Positions 43,361 through 54,750 of a DNA stretch of 64,000 bases are shown piece by piece. This stretch comes from Liriodendron chinense (taxonomy: Eukaryota; Streptophyta; Magnoliopsida; Magnoliales; Magnoliaceae): the NCBI GenBank assembly GCA_003013855.2, contig PVNU02002347.1, positions 248,001 through 312,000 on the forward strand, given 5' to 3'. A model generated the notes under the pieces. That model saw only the letters and a list, made by a program, of their open reading frames with translations. It was not told the origin of the DNA and did not search any database. How positions within the stretch are numbered: position 1 is the first letter of the stretch; every line of letters starts with the position of its first letter. Position numbers and translations under genes: made by a program.

Positions 43361-45136
43361 TGAGGGAGCATATTGGTTGCCCTGAGCAGTGGCGATGATG
43401 TTGTTTACCTTTGTCGGGCGAGGAGGAGAACCGCTGCGGTTTCCATTCCCATACCCGATAGGTCTTCCTTCAACTGTGTTTCGTTTAACTAGAGTGGTTT
43501 GATGAGGCCATGGGGAGATTGGCCCTGCGCGGATTCCTGCTTCGACTTGCTCTCCAGCACAGATCAACTATGAGAAATTGGCATATGGATGCGAGATGAG
43601 ATATCCAGATATGCCAGGATATGTTGAATGAACAATCATGGAGATTTGTTCTTCGTCGTCGATAGGTGTCCGTATTCTGGCCGCCATAGCTCGCCAACGT
43701 CCCACATAAGCTGATAGCGTTTTATCACTCCTTTGCCTGCGAGCCGTGGGTCGGCTCTTCTGGGTGCCATGTTGAGATTGTACGCGAATCTGTCGACGAA
43801 AGCCTGGGAAAGTTGTTCCTAAGTCCTGATGCGATGATAGTCCAATGATGTGTACCAGTCTAGGGTATTACCCTTTAGAGATTTTTAGAACAAGCGAATG
43901 AGGGACCCTTCATTTCCTAAGATTGCACTCAGCTCTCTACAGAAAGCCTTGAGATGTGCTGTGGGACAACCGCTGCCATCGTATCTTTTGAATTTTGGTA
44001 CTTCAAAATTTTGAGGTATGTGAGCATCCGGGAAAGGACACAAGTCTCTGAACTTGGTCAAAGGTAGATCAATTCCTTGTTGTCGCTGAATTTGATTCTG
44101 CAATATCTGGAACTGCTCCCGCAACTCGTCCAGTCCTGCATGATCTGTTCTAGCGACTGGTGCCTCTCGGAGTAAGGCACGTTCTTCTTCGGCATAGTGG
44201 TCGATGTCTTCGACCCTATGGGCTTGCTGAAATTGATTTGATGACTGAACTGGATTCTGATGAACTTGTGCTTGAAATGACTGTAATTGAACTGGAGATT
44301 GTACTGAAGGTTGAACTGGAACCTGCTGGAAATTAACTGGAGATTGCTGGAAATTAACTGGAGTTTGCTGAATTGAAGATTGCTGGAAATTAACTAGAGT
44401 TTGCTAAATTGAAGACTGCTGAAAATTAATTGGAATTCCATCGGCCGGGATGTGTTGGAATTGAAAAGTGCTCCTGTTTGTAGGAGGTTGAGATGCTGGG
44501 AAGTGACCCTCTTGTTGGGTATTCGTCATTGTTCGCTGATTGATGTGGGCTTGACACTGACCTCCATTAGTGGGCATTCACCAGTGCTGTCCCTGATATT
44601 GGAAATTGAATTGAAATCCCATCGGCGGGGATGTGCTGAAATTGAGTAATAGTCCCATTGGCGGGGACATGCTAAGAAAGGAAAGGGGTCCCAACGGCGG
44701 AGGACAGTGCTGGAATCTACTAAGATTGTTGCTTGTAAGATTGACTGAAATCTGACTGGAAGTCCATACGACGGGAATGCTCTGAGACGGTCTTGTTGTC
44801 ATAGGAAGATACTGAGGAGGATGCCCCATAAGCGAAGGGCTGAGATGACTGTTGTCGGTAGTCTTGGGCAGACTCCGCTGGTTGTGCTTGATTTGAACTA
44901 GAGGCTGGAGGGACCTGGCATGGCTGCTGAGATTGATGAACTGGACCAATTTGATTGTTGACTGCTGCGGTAGCTTGTGCTTGCATGAATTGCAATAGCA
45001 TTTCTTGCATTACTCTCATTCCTTGTGCCAATTTTTACATGCTTGACGTATTCTCAATTGGTTGTTGCGCTGGAGGTCGCGCTTCGGTCATCTCTAGAGC
45101 AGGGAAGAGGTGAGTTTCCTCTTCGTGGTCGGACAT
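43361..45136 (-). pseudogene. Tat/Ogre-like gag, N-terminal and capsid part
   Basis: ATG 45136 opens MSDHEEETHLFPALEMTEAR, soon interrupted by a TAA near 45037. A Gln-rich zone (MAQGMRVMQEMLLQFMQAQA) follows from 45031. 44700-44240 is an imperfect repeat of CTGGAAATTAACTGGAG- and CCCATYGGCGGGGA-type units that encodes a Gln/Pro/Met-rich spacer. The capsid part (44124-43750) reads LTKFRDLCPFPDAHIPQNFE and KFKRYDGSGCPTAHLKAFCR, with stops at about 43890 and 43820. Overall a decayed gag. Confidence 0.78.
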
Positions 45137-45377
45137 GGCTTGCCTGAGCCCGAGTGTGGATTATGCTGCGGAAGGGGAGTTGTTTCCGAATATGATGAGC
45201 CCGAGGAGGCGCAATGGTGATGACTTATACTCTACTCTTTTTTGGGTTTTGGGATTTTTTATTTTTTTATTTTTTGGGTAGAATGCTATGCAGATGAGAT
45301 TGTATGAGGACTAATGACTTTCAAGCATCGAAGGGTTCTGTTTTTCAAGTCGGATCACGACTAGTGGGACTAGCATA

Positions 45378-45395
45378 TCCCCAACAGAGTCGCCG
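45378..45395 (-). other. Primer binding site of copy B
   Basis: The minus strand reads GGCGACTCTGTTGGGGA four bases inside the 5' LTR. It is the TGGCGACTCTG-type primer site common in Tat/Ogre elements, with one substitution at its first base. Confidence 0.75.
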
Positions 45396-45398
45396 TTC

Positions 45399-46143
45399 TG
45401 TGGACGCTCGCTGTTCAGCGCTCCCGTACGTTCTCCCTTCCTTTTAGAAAAGAAGAGGGAGTGCGTGTGTGCGAATCACCATTTGTGCCACTGGCTTGCC
45501 TCGTTCTCGAGGGCTTTGTGTCGGTTGTCGTGTTAAGCTGGATGTGTTTAGATGAGTTTGTATAAGACCAGAGTCGCCACTAACCAGTTACTTCGAATCT
45601 ACAGTCGGCTAGACCCCGTAGAAACATTAGAGAAGGGGCGGGGGGTATTTATAGCAGCGGAGAGTGGCAGAACCCATAAATATTTTTGGGCGGCACCCTG
45701 AGGGCCGCCCGTTACGGTCATTTTGCTTAAGGTTCGGAGTGTACGACCTCCGAACCTGAAGCAGAAAATCCCTAAGTTCGGGGTTCGCACTTACTCTGAG
45801 GCTGTGGTTTGGAACTCGGTGAGTTGACTGGGTTTGGGAGATGGGTTGACACGGTGAGTTGACTCGATGAGTTGACTCAGCGGGTTAACTCGGTGATTTG
45901 ACTCAACGGGTTGACTCACCAAGTTTGACTTTTTAAAGGATTTTTTGACTGATTTTTCTTATGGGGGGTTTTTTGGGCTGATGTTTAGGGATGAGTTGAC
46001 TGGGTTCAGGCTTGAGCTGGGCTATGGATTGGGGCTTACAAGGGTAAGTTTGGCTGAGTTTGGACATGGGATTTGGGGGGTATGGTCCTCCATTCATTCA
46101 GCTATCTCTACCAACATTGTAGCCGAATGTAGGGATGTCTATA
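45399..46143 (-). repeat. 5' LTR of copy B (short form)
   Basis: 745 bp. TATAAATA at 45646-45653 on the minus strand. On the minus strand it begins TATAGACATCC, apparently a mutated TGTAGACACCC, and ends CCACA. GTAGT follows at 46144-46148 (TSD). It lacks the same 775 bp as the 3' LTR. Confidence 0.88.
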
Positions 46144-46148
46144 GTAGT

Positions 46149-46964
46149 TTATTAGCATGGAGAAGATTGCTAGAAGAAAGGAACCCACCAAGTTCATAGA
46201 ACCCTCTCAAATCTATCGAAGACTCACAAACCTCACTCCTTAGCCATGTAAGAGCTCGCCTCTCAACTGTAGCTTTCTAGTCGCTATTAATAGTTGCTTC
46301 TCGTTGTTTCCAATTATTTTTCATTGTTGCAAATGAGGGAAGTTGGCTCGATATTTATAACTATAATCGGCAGAAATCCAATTCCCGCTGGGCGTTGATG
46401 TGGCACATATATCTGTGCGTTTTAAAGATGCTTCAGGTGATACAAGCACGCATTTTGTGGCATTTTTGCCACCTTAGCTATTACTTTGCCCCATTTGTCG
46501 GTCTAGATCTCTGCTAGTGGGCGGCGGGAAATGGATTCCCGTGGGTCCCATTGGCCGATCCAGACTGTCGGTTGGTTCCGAATGGGCCTGGGGACCCCTC
46601 TGGTGCACTTTGTTTCCCCACTTGCAATACTTCATTGAGTAGATCTGTTGCGAATTTGAAAAATTCACTAAGATCATACATAGTATTATTCACAATTTTA
46701 GGTGGAGTGTCTAGAATATCAATGCCATCCATCCATAGATCATATATCCATGCTTAGGAAGTTTTTAATGTTAGGGCATTCAATCACCACTTTTTTCCCA
46801 CTGTATGGTCCACTTGAGAATTGGGTATGCTTCATTTTGGGCTGTGCCCTAAAATGACCTAGAAAAATGGACCGACTGCATGGATATAGAATACATATCA
46901 AGGTGGGTCCCACAATAAGGGTTGCAACATCTTGGCTATGGCCAGGGCCGCACCTGATTCCCTC
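46149..46964. other. Intergenic target region right of copy B
   Basis: Joined to 7364 it would form the original insertion site. No gene is recognised. A GGTCGGTCTAGATCTC to GTGGGTCCCATTGG stretch at 46500-46560 resembles an old MITE end. Short open frames here have no domain. Confidence 0.4.
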
Positions 46965-47463
46965 CCATATTTTATGGACGGGAGTGACTCTGTGGTAGAG
47001 CGCGGCTAAGGTGGGTGGTTCCTTGACTGTGAGGCCCACCTTGATGTATGTGCCCGACATCAACCCTGTCCATCCATTTTAACAGCTCAGCATGACCCAA
47101 AAATTAAGCAAATCTAAATCTCAGGTAGGCCATGCCACATGAAACAGTGGTGTGGTTGGCCATTAAATACTTCTTGATTGCCACAAAAGTTTGGATCAAG
47201 CCGAAATTTGTGTGGTCCCTTCATCTAGGTCTTTTTTATCCCTAATAAGTTATTAATGTCGGCATTTAATCATCACTGTTTCTTTTGATGTGGTCCACAA
47301 AAGATTTGGATTGGCTTCATTTTTGGGATCATATGCCTAAAATGAGCATTTAAAACGGATGGATGTAGGTCACTTACATCATGATGGGCTCCACATTCAG
47401 GGATCCGCCCACTTCGGTGACTGAAGCCGCGCCCCTCTGCTGTTGGAGATATTTTTTACACCC
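46965..47463. mobile_element. Palindromic MITE, GTGGGGCCCACC type
   Basis: The left part (GCGCGGCT, then TTGACTGTGAGGCCCACCTTGATGTATGTG, ATCAACCCTGTCCATCCA) is matched in inverted form by the right part (GCCGCGCC, CATGATGGGCTCCACATTCAG). The interior carries CATTTTTGGGATCATATGCC and AAACAGTGGTG motifs that recur in similar elements at 54290-55855 and 60866-61560. No TSD could be fixed. Confidence 0.5.
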
Positions 47464-47657
47464 TCCAATAAAGTCGTACGGTAAAGCTTCAAAGGTCTCT
47501 TCATTTTGATGCATATCATGTTGGCTGCATATTTGTGGATATTCATGTCCCTAGGCCTACTAATATCATTACACCTTTCATGTGGCTCATAGTACACCGG
47601 ATAAGGAATTTCACCACCTTATTAGTGATTATGCGTTCGTAACTGCTCCAAAGCACC

Positions 47658-47732
<75 letters not shown>

Positions 47733-48135
47733 ATTCTCTCCCTAAAACTGCTAATATATACCGGAAAGCTTAGCTAGCAAGTTAAAGACCTGAAAACTTA
47801 TCTGACAAGGACTTTCACTGCCTTTAGATTCTTCGTGGTAATCTCTTGGAATTTATGTTTGATTAGTGGCCTACAAAAGACTGTTAAGGAAAAGAAAAAT
47901 AATACAGATTCCAATCAAGAAGACTTTTGTACATTCCTCATCCATGGTGGGGTTGATCACATGAATAGCCTGGACCCATTTGTGGATTACATCAATGTTC
48001 GAATCTTGTGTTGTGGCTGTGGTTGCAGTGGCAGCTGTGGCTGAGGTTTTGGTCATTATCATGTCTATGCTTTGTGGGAAGTAGCCTGGGTAGCCTATTA
48101 ACCATGGTGGTCCAACGCTCACATGTTAGTGGGGC
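47464..48135. other. Intergenic with (AT)n and a dispersed repeat
   Basis: It holds the (AT)n run at 47661-47730. 47880-48135 is related to 56370-56620 (phrases CATGGTGGGGTTGATCAC versus CATGTTGGGGCTAATCAT, and GTTGTGGCTGT in both). A GGCTGTGGTTGCAGTGGCAG stretch is low complexity. No gene is seen. Confidence 0.45.
47661..47730. repeat. (AT)n microsatellite
   Basis: About 70 bp of pure AT dinucleotide. Confidence 0.93.
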
Positions 48136-48143
48136 CACTTGTG

Positions 48144-48900
48144 TAGAGATGGATACAAACCAAGCCAACTCGAAAGTTCGGCTCAGATTGGTTTGAAAAA
48201 GCTCGGCTTGGATTGGTTTGAATAGAAGTTCAAACCAAACAAAGCCCGGAGTCGAGCTCGTTTAAAAAAAACAAACCAAACTCAAACCACGACAGTACAA
48301 GCTTAGCTTGATTCGAAGCTTGGCTTAATTCAGCTGGCACGATTTGGCTTGATTCGGCACATAGATTGTATGCACACTGTTTCTTGTGGTGTAATCCACT
48401 TGAGCTTTGGATGTGATTCAATTTTAAGAACATGTTCTAAAATGATACGTAAAAACGGATGGACGATGTGGAAAATACATATAGACGACGTGGATAATTC
48501 GTAATTCATATACATGAATGAACATTGTTTTTGTGGTTTGGTCCGCTTGAGCTCTGGATATGATTCAATTTTGGATCATATCCTGAAATGATATGTAAAA
48601 ACAGATGGGCGGCGTTGATAAATCCCCACTGTTTTTTTTTTGTGTTATTTCTATTTTTTTTTAAATTCTTTTCTATTTAAACAACCAACAAAAAAAAGAG
48701 CTGCCACTTGTTCGAATTCGGTTTGGTCCGATTTAAAATTTTCAACTAAATCGATCCCGACCCAAACCAAAATTTTTTGGAGCAAACTAAACTCGGGCCA
48801 CATGGGTCAGCCTGAAACCCAAACTGAGCTGATCCACAAACTGGGGTGGCTCAAAAACGAGCCAAACCCAAACTAGGGCTAACTTCGTTGCCCACCAATA
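48144..48900. mobile_element. hAT-like non-autonomous element, 757 bp
   Basis: CACTTGTG stands directly on both sides (48136-48143 and 48901-48908), a perfect 8-bp TSD. The left end TAGAGATGGATACAAACCAAGCC and the inverted right end TATTGGTGGGCAACGAAGTT are loosely similar. Interior is rich in CAAACCAAGCC, GCTCGGCTTGG and AAACCAAACTC motifs, matching the GAGCC-rich style of 3285-4048. The middle (48370-48620) contains a duplicated segment with TGATTCAATTTT and GATACGTAAAAACGGATGG. No transposase. Confidence 0.75.
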
Positions 48901-48908
48901 CACTTGTG

Positions 48909-49490
48909 CAAGATCCATCACATTTATCAGGAGGGCTCAAAATTGAAGTGGGTCCATTTATGATCGGGGCCGTATACTTATGAAAGAAATGGACGTTTAT
49001 AAGAGGATATATAGGTGGCTTTTATTCTGCATGCATGCATGGCTCAATTTAAAGTAGACCAATTTGATCTGCTGGCTAGGTCCCGGTTAATGAGTTGCCT
49101 AGATCTTGCACATATGTCACGTTTGCGCATGTGGTGAAGCATGTCTTCTTCAACATCACCTCAGCCATTGCAATGCTCACTAAGCCAGTTGAGAGGATCG
49201 CCTGAATGTGGTTCTGGAGAGACATGAGATGGTGGCCCACCTCACTCTCACCAGCACTAAGCCTAAAGCTTCCATATTATCTGCTTCTCATTGTGAAATT
49301 TGCCTCAGAAACTTTCTTGCATAGGGATAGATATCTGTTGCCACCAGAGTGACGCCACATGTTTTTTTTTTTTTTTGGGTGGATCAGAACTTGGACAGTG
49401 ACCTCAGTAGAAGTTATGGTGGTCCATTGGATTTCTGTCCCTTATAATATGAACACACAGTAACATAGTTTAAAAACTAGAAAAATATGG
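48909..49490. other. Intergenic dispersed repeat, no gene
   Basis: 48930-49240 is related to 56650-56860 (phrases AAGTGGGTCCATT, GGATATATAGGTGGCTT versus AAGATTAAGTTGCTT, ATCTTGCA, and TTGAGAGGATC in both). A T-run at 49363-49376 follows. No coding region. Confidence 0.4.
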
Positions 49491-50274
49491 GCTCAACTTA
49501 CGGCTGTACATCCAGCTAAGCCGAGTTGAGGTGGGCCAAGCTTGGCTTGACTTGTCCATGCTCTCCTTGAGTTCGAGCTTGAGCTCGAGCTCACCCTCGA
49601 GCTTACCATTGAAGCTTGCCTTGTTTGCTAAACCTTTCAAGGCGAGCTAGTGGATCGAGTCGAGGCGAGCTTACCTCAAGTGGAGTAGATTGGGCTTGTT
49701 CCCACCTCAATTTATTATATTTTTTTGCTACAAAATACAAATTAAAAATCAACAACATTAAGTTCAAGAAGTCACACATATATTAGGAGAGAATAATATT
49801 TCTACAGGTGGGACCCCACCATTTAAATGGCCTAGCTCTGATCGGTTTTTTCATTAACTAGGTCACACACTTAATGAATGCAGACCACTAGTTATATTTT
49901 CTGAACTATAGATTAACACAGTACATGCATAGCTGACTACATGAATGGACTGCCCTAATTATTGTGCGGCATCTTCATGATGAGTGCACCACCTCCATCG
50001 GTAAAATGCATCAATAGCTGCATATGGTGTTTGGTCTTACTATGGCCCTTGTTTTGTAGATGTGTATGGTGTGTGGTCTTTAGAGTTGAGCACGAATCGA
50101 GCGTGACTTCATTAGCTTGTCGATTCGGCTTTCTAATATAAATAGATATAGAGGAGATTAGAATATTGATAGAAGATATATATCCCCGCAATATCAAAAC
50201 CTAAAACCGCCCACCCCCCTCGGCTCGTTCAAAGCCACCAAAAAAAAATATAAAAAAAAAAAATTAAACCACCA

Positions 50275-50387
50275 CCCCCCCCCCCCCCCCCCTTTCAAAG
50301 TTCGAACCAGCGCCCGGCCATCCCTCCCCAAAACCCTCGCCTTGTCCATCTGGCCCCGCTGCCTTGCCAGCCAGCTAGCCACCGGCC

Positions 50388-50430
<43 letters not shown>
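50275..50430. repeat. C18 run and (CT)n microsatellite
   Basis: Eighteen C at 50275-50292 and CT dinucleotides from about 50390 to 50430, within the GC-rich block of the 2.76-kb element. The open frames across them are low-complexity artefacts. Confidence 0.9.
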
Positions 50431-50432
<2 letters not shown>

Positions 50433-51961
50433 GGAAGTCCGTCCAGCCACTCACCCTCGCCCGCCGTCCAAATCGAGTATCTCCTGTGGCCCTGCCCGGC
50501 TGCTGCTTTATTCCGAGCATCTGGACACTTCCTGACCAGCCCTTGCCTCAGTCTAAGTAGCCTACCCTGCCCAGCCAGTCCTCTGCTACAGCCTCCAGGT
50601 CGCTGCCTGACATTCGACCGACGACTCTGCCCGACCAGTCCACTGCTACAGGTCATTGCCCAACGTCCGACCGGCGACCAGTCAATTTTATTTCCCCCCA
50701 AATTGTATTTAAAGTAATAAATTATTTAATATTTATAAAATAATTATTTTATCATTATTTAGTTAATTAAATTATTTAATTAAACTAACTATTAGGTAAT
50801 TTGTAGTTGTAATTGTTTATCTAATTATAATTTTTAGCTGTACTTGTTTAGCTAATTATTTATCTTATTGTTTAGATAATTTAATTGTGAAGCTAATTAA
50901 TAATTACAATTGCAATGATAATTGTGAAGCTAATTGTTAGCTAGTTTAATTGTCTAGCTAATTAGTAATTGTGAAGCTAATTGTTAGCTAGTTTAATTAT
51001 CCAGCAAATGATAACTGTAATGTGCATATAATTGACATTGTTAGTAATTGTTAGTATTTTTTATTTATTATGTTAGAATCATGTGGATCGTAGATTCGTA
51101 ATTGTTAGTAATCGACTAATCGTTACTTATTAATGTTAGTAATCATGTGAATCATAATTGTTAGTAATTATTATTTGTTAATGTTAGTAATCATGTGGAT
51201 CTTTAGGTAATTATTATTTGTTAACTATGTAGCTTTAGCAATTTATATTTGTAGTATGTAAATAATCAGTTGCCCATTTGAGCATTTCTATGTGGCCAGG
51301 CATAGACTAGTGTGTCTTTGGTGCATAACAATCTTCAAATTGTCCCATTTTGGACAGTTCAGGATCCGATATATTGTAATGTTTTTGTTTTACTGATTTA
51401 AATGCCTATGCCTGTTCTGTGCTGCATCTCCTGTATTCTCTTTAGATGTAGTTTTTTTCATTTGATTTTATTGTCATTTAGTGTGGATATTTGACAATGG
51501 AAAATAAATGAGAGATAAATATATCATCACTAAATAGTATATATAATATTTAAGTATTGAAAATTTTTTGAACACGTAAAAATTGTGTCCTAGCTCGACT
51601 CTCAACTCGAATGCAGCTTGAAAGGCTCGAGCTCGAATTCGGCTCAAAGCTCGGACGAGCCAGCTTGAATATAAAAGTCCAGTTTGATGGCGAGCCAAGC
51701 TGAACACGAGCCAGGCCACTCAATGATCGAGCCTAGCTCGAACATGGCCTGAGCTAAGCTCGTGCTTAGCTTTAGTGGTCTCACTATAGCACCTATTTTG
51801 TGCAGAGTGTAAAACACACAACCACTGTGTGCTCACCATATTTTCTACTTGAAATTACTCAATCCATCAGGTATGCTTAACAAGGAATGTTCTTACCTGA
51901 ATAAAATAGTAGGATTAAGAAATCCCCCAACGTGTGAGGGTTTTATATGTCCTAATGTGTA

Positions 51962-51996
<35 letters not shown>
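51962..51996. repeat. Homopolymer run of about 35 G
   Basis: Thirty-five consecutive G. The length is likely to be uncertain in sequencing. Such a run can form stacked G-quadruplexes on the plus strand. Confidence 0.85.
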
Positions 51997-51997
<1 letters not shown>

Positions 51998-52270
51998 GAA
52001 CCAAGAAATAAGAAGATTAGTGTATTTTTTTTTTTTAACAAATATCTATATGAAATGAGTCGAGTTACGGTCGAGCTGAGTCGAGCTTGAATCGAGTTGA
52101 GTTTCGAGTCAAGTCATGCTTGAACTTGACTCGATTTCTAACTTGAGCTCTTAAATGAAGCTTGGCTTGACTCATCCCACTGAGTTGAGGTGAGTCGAGG
52201 CGAATTTTTTTGAGTTGAGTTAATCGAGTTTCTCGAGCTAACTCGGCTCATGACCAGCCCTAGATCAACT

Positions 52271-54285
52271 CGACTTTCCAAAATTTGAAACTCGATATGG
52301 TAATGGCTATAATGCAGCCGGGGTGGGGTGTGAGAGATCGATCATCGTCTCTCCCACGGATAACTTAGATCCAAATCCACGGATCTATCGGGACTCCTCA
52401 ACTAATCTTCCTCGAATGCACTAGGGGATATCTCAAATCTACGAGATCTATCTTCGAATCCACGCATTTAGTTAAATCATTTATTAATTTACGCATTTAG
52501 ACTAGTTTCTTAATAATTATATCTATGCTAGTCTATGTGATTGGACCCACTAAGGCTTGGAAGCCGAAGTGTTCTTGCTTGCTTAGTTTAAATTGTTAAT
52601 TAAATTAGTAAAGTAGGTGAAAAGAATTTTAAAAGGTCATAATCACCCCCCCCTCTAGGACTTAGTCATAATTGCAGTAGCTCTGTCAAGCTTCCACAAA
52701 GCACATAGCGTGTTAAGGTGTCTTGTTAGACTACTCCACACAATTTCACATTTGAACTATACATCTTATTAATTGCCTAGTTAATCTCCTTTTATAAGTA
52801 TAGACGTAGATATGTGCTTAAGCCACTTCAACTTTCATTTTCTTCTTTTCTACCCATGTTGGGTATCTGGAGCTAAAGTCAAATATTGAATCTTTGTTGA
52901 GCAGTACAATGTCATTGGAAGGATGGATCGAACCAGGCTTAATTGAATCTCCGAGGTTGTGCGGCAGAATCCCTTGCAAAGTTGGGAAGCATCAACTATC
53001 CTCAAGTAGTGTACAATGCATGTGCCTTTAAGCTACCTTCAACATTCTGTGAGTTCACGGACATTTTTCCAATTTATTTCCTACAAATGATATGATACCA
53101 AATACAACGATTTTAAAACATTGCATACAAGCTAAGATACCATAACTCATCGTGTACGCATATTTTCCTGCCACCATGATGCTTGGCATGTTTGGATTGT
53201 AGATTCCAGATTAAAAAAACTCAATCAATGCAACCATTATTTTCCATTGCAATATTCAAAGTTGAACTCCATTTCCATGTTCAACTCAATCAATATAACA
53301 ATTATTTTCCATTGCACTATTCAAATTTAGACTCTATTTCACGTTCTTGTTTGGATGGCAAGTTGAATTAACCTGATCTTCTATCCTCAATAGCAGCTAC
53401 AGTCATTTCCAAACGTATATTCTAATAAAGATGAAAATCTATCCTCATCCGGGCATGCCAGCTTGTATCGTCAAGGGAAAATCATTTTACTCTCCAATCC
53501 TCCACCATGGAATCCTCCAATCCTATCATGCCTATGTAGAACATAAGTGCTATGCAAATAGTTGGCCCTATCATGAAGATCACTTGGCACAAAAATCATG
53601 CTACTCCTCTCATCAGGTGCGCTTTACCATTGGAATTAATGGACGACTAATGGTGCACAAAAGTGTGGGCTGCACCATCTAAGAAGTGGATCAACCTGAA
53701 AAATGAGTGATCTTCATGATGGGGTCACCATTTTCATGATATGGATATCCTGTACAAATGTTTTGTTGGCGAGAAAGAAATGCCTGCATAACAAATGCTC
53801 AATTTGTATTTATGAATAGTTGTCCACAAGCTTTTCCATGCCTTCTGTGCAGGTAAAATTTCATTGGGTCTTTCTGTCTTGTTGTATGCATTATACATTT
53901 TTGGAGGCATCCATTATGCTTAAAATACCATACCTGGAGACAACCAAAATGGAATTCCATTACCGTTGGTAAGTGGTGGCCTCTTGAAAGCCCTTAACTG
54001 TTTGATCATTAACCCATAAGTAAATGATTAGAAAGTAATAATCCACACCTCAAGTAAAGCTTAATAAGGTCTTTCTGTCTCTGTGCATATAATCCACACC
54101 TTGACAGCCGTCGATCAGGGGCCTTACAAGTCCAGGCCCTGCTCGACCGCTAGGCAGCTTTGGCGGTTGCATAGGGCCTCGGGTCGAGTAAGGCCTGCTA
54201 TTTTTTTAGGAAAGGAAAAAAGTCCAACTGTTTTTCTCCCTACGCGGATTGCATTGTTGGGATTGGTTGCTGGTGGCTGATTTGT
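52271..54285. other. Intergenic, no gene recognised
   Basis: AATCACCCCCCCCTCTAGGAC-like text near 52640-52665 is reminiscent of the 3' end of some copia LTRs, but no second LTR or TSD is seen. 53180-53370 has a direct repeat (TTATTTTCCATTGCA and CATTTCCATGTTCAACTC-type phrases). No open frame with a domain. Confidence 0.4.
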
Positions 54286-54289
54286 GAAT

Positions 54290-54715
54290 CCCACCATGAT
54301 GTAAATTTTTTTTATCTACTCCGTTCATCCATTTCTTTGTGTCATTTCAGGGCAAGAGTCCAAAAATTAGGAAGATCAATATCAGGTGGACCATACATAG
54401 GAAACAGTTGTGATTGAATGTCAACCATTAAAAAATTCCTAGAGCCACCTTAATGTCCACCACAATATTTATTTTCCATCCAACCTTTGATTAAGCCACA
54501 CAGACCAGGATGAAGGGAAGAAACAGATATCAGCTTCATTAAAACTTTGGTGGGCCTCAAGATTTTATGGCGGGCATTAAACACCACTATTTATTATGGT
54601 GTGGTCCACCTGGGTTTGAATCTGCCTCACTCTTTGGCTCATGCCCTAAGATGATATCAAAAAATTGATGCATGGCAAGGATAAAACACATAAATCATGG
54701 TGGGTGCCATAGAGC
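54290..54715. mobile_element. Palindromic MITE, GTGGGGCCCACC type
   Basis: The left TCCCACCATGATGTAAATTT, CATCCATTTCTTTGTGTCAT and the inverted right part (CCCACCATGATTTATGTG, TCTTAGGGCATGAGCC) correspond across a centre near 54500. It lacks a firm TSD. Confidence 0.45.
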
Positions 54716-54750
54716 CCCGTATGCTATCCGTGTTTGGCGGTGTCTTTGCG

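Larger units (their letters stand above)
7370..46143 (-). mobile_element. Tat/Ogre-like Ty3/gypsy retrotransposon with nested insertions (copy B)
   Basis: Two related LTRs (7370-8127 and 45399-46143) bound this element, and GTAGT occurs directly outside both ends (7365-7369 and 46144-46148), a perfect 5-bp TSD. The span is 38,774 bp. Removing the copia composite (17051-32947) and the solo LTR (37737-39357), each with one TSD copy, leaves about 21.2 kb, within the size range known for Ogre elements. Order on the minus strand: 5' LTR, primer binding site, gag, protease, acidic linker, a truncated RT/RNase H region, second (archaeal-type) RNase H, integrase, then two ORFs in antisense (DUF7745-like and PMD), tandem repeats, polypurine tract, 3' LTR. 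The RT core is absent, so this copy cannot be autonomous. The 5' LTR now starts TATAGAC where TGTAGAC is expected. Confidence 0.88.
49499..52262. mobile_element. hAT-like non-autonomous element, 2.76 kb
   Basis: The left end TACGGCTGTACATCCAGCTA and the inverted right end TAGGGCTGGTCATGAGCCGA are imperfect terminal inverted repeats. GCTCAACT (49491-49498) and GATCAACT (52263-52270) flank it, 7 of 8 matching, an 8-bp hAT-type TSD. GAGCTCGAGCTT motifs fill both subterminal regions (49540-49690 and 51590-51770, 52050-52260). The interior has a GC-rich block (50200-50690) with C18 and (CT)20 runs, then an abrupt change to an AT-rich block (50700-51250) of TAATTGTTAGTAAT-type repeats, and a run of about 35 G (51962-51996). 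No transposase is found. Confidence 0.68.

Noticed and set aside
50194..50701. GC-rich frames on both strands in the middle of the hAT-like element
   Set aside because: They span C18 and (CT)n runs, overlap on opposite strands and show no domain.
52640..52665. CCCCCCCCTCTAGG considered as the end of a copia LTR
   Set aside because: No partner LTR, primer site or target duplication was found; kept only as a remark.
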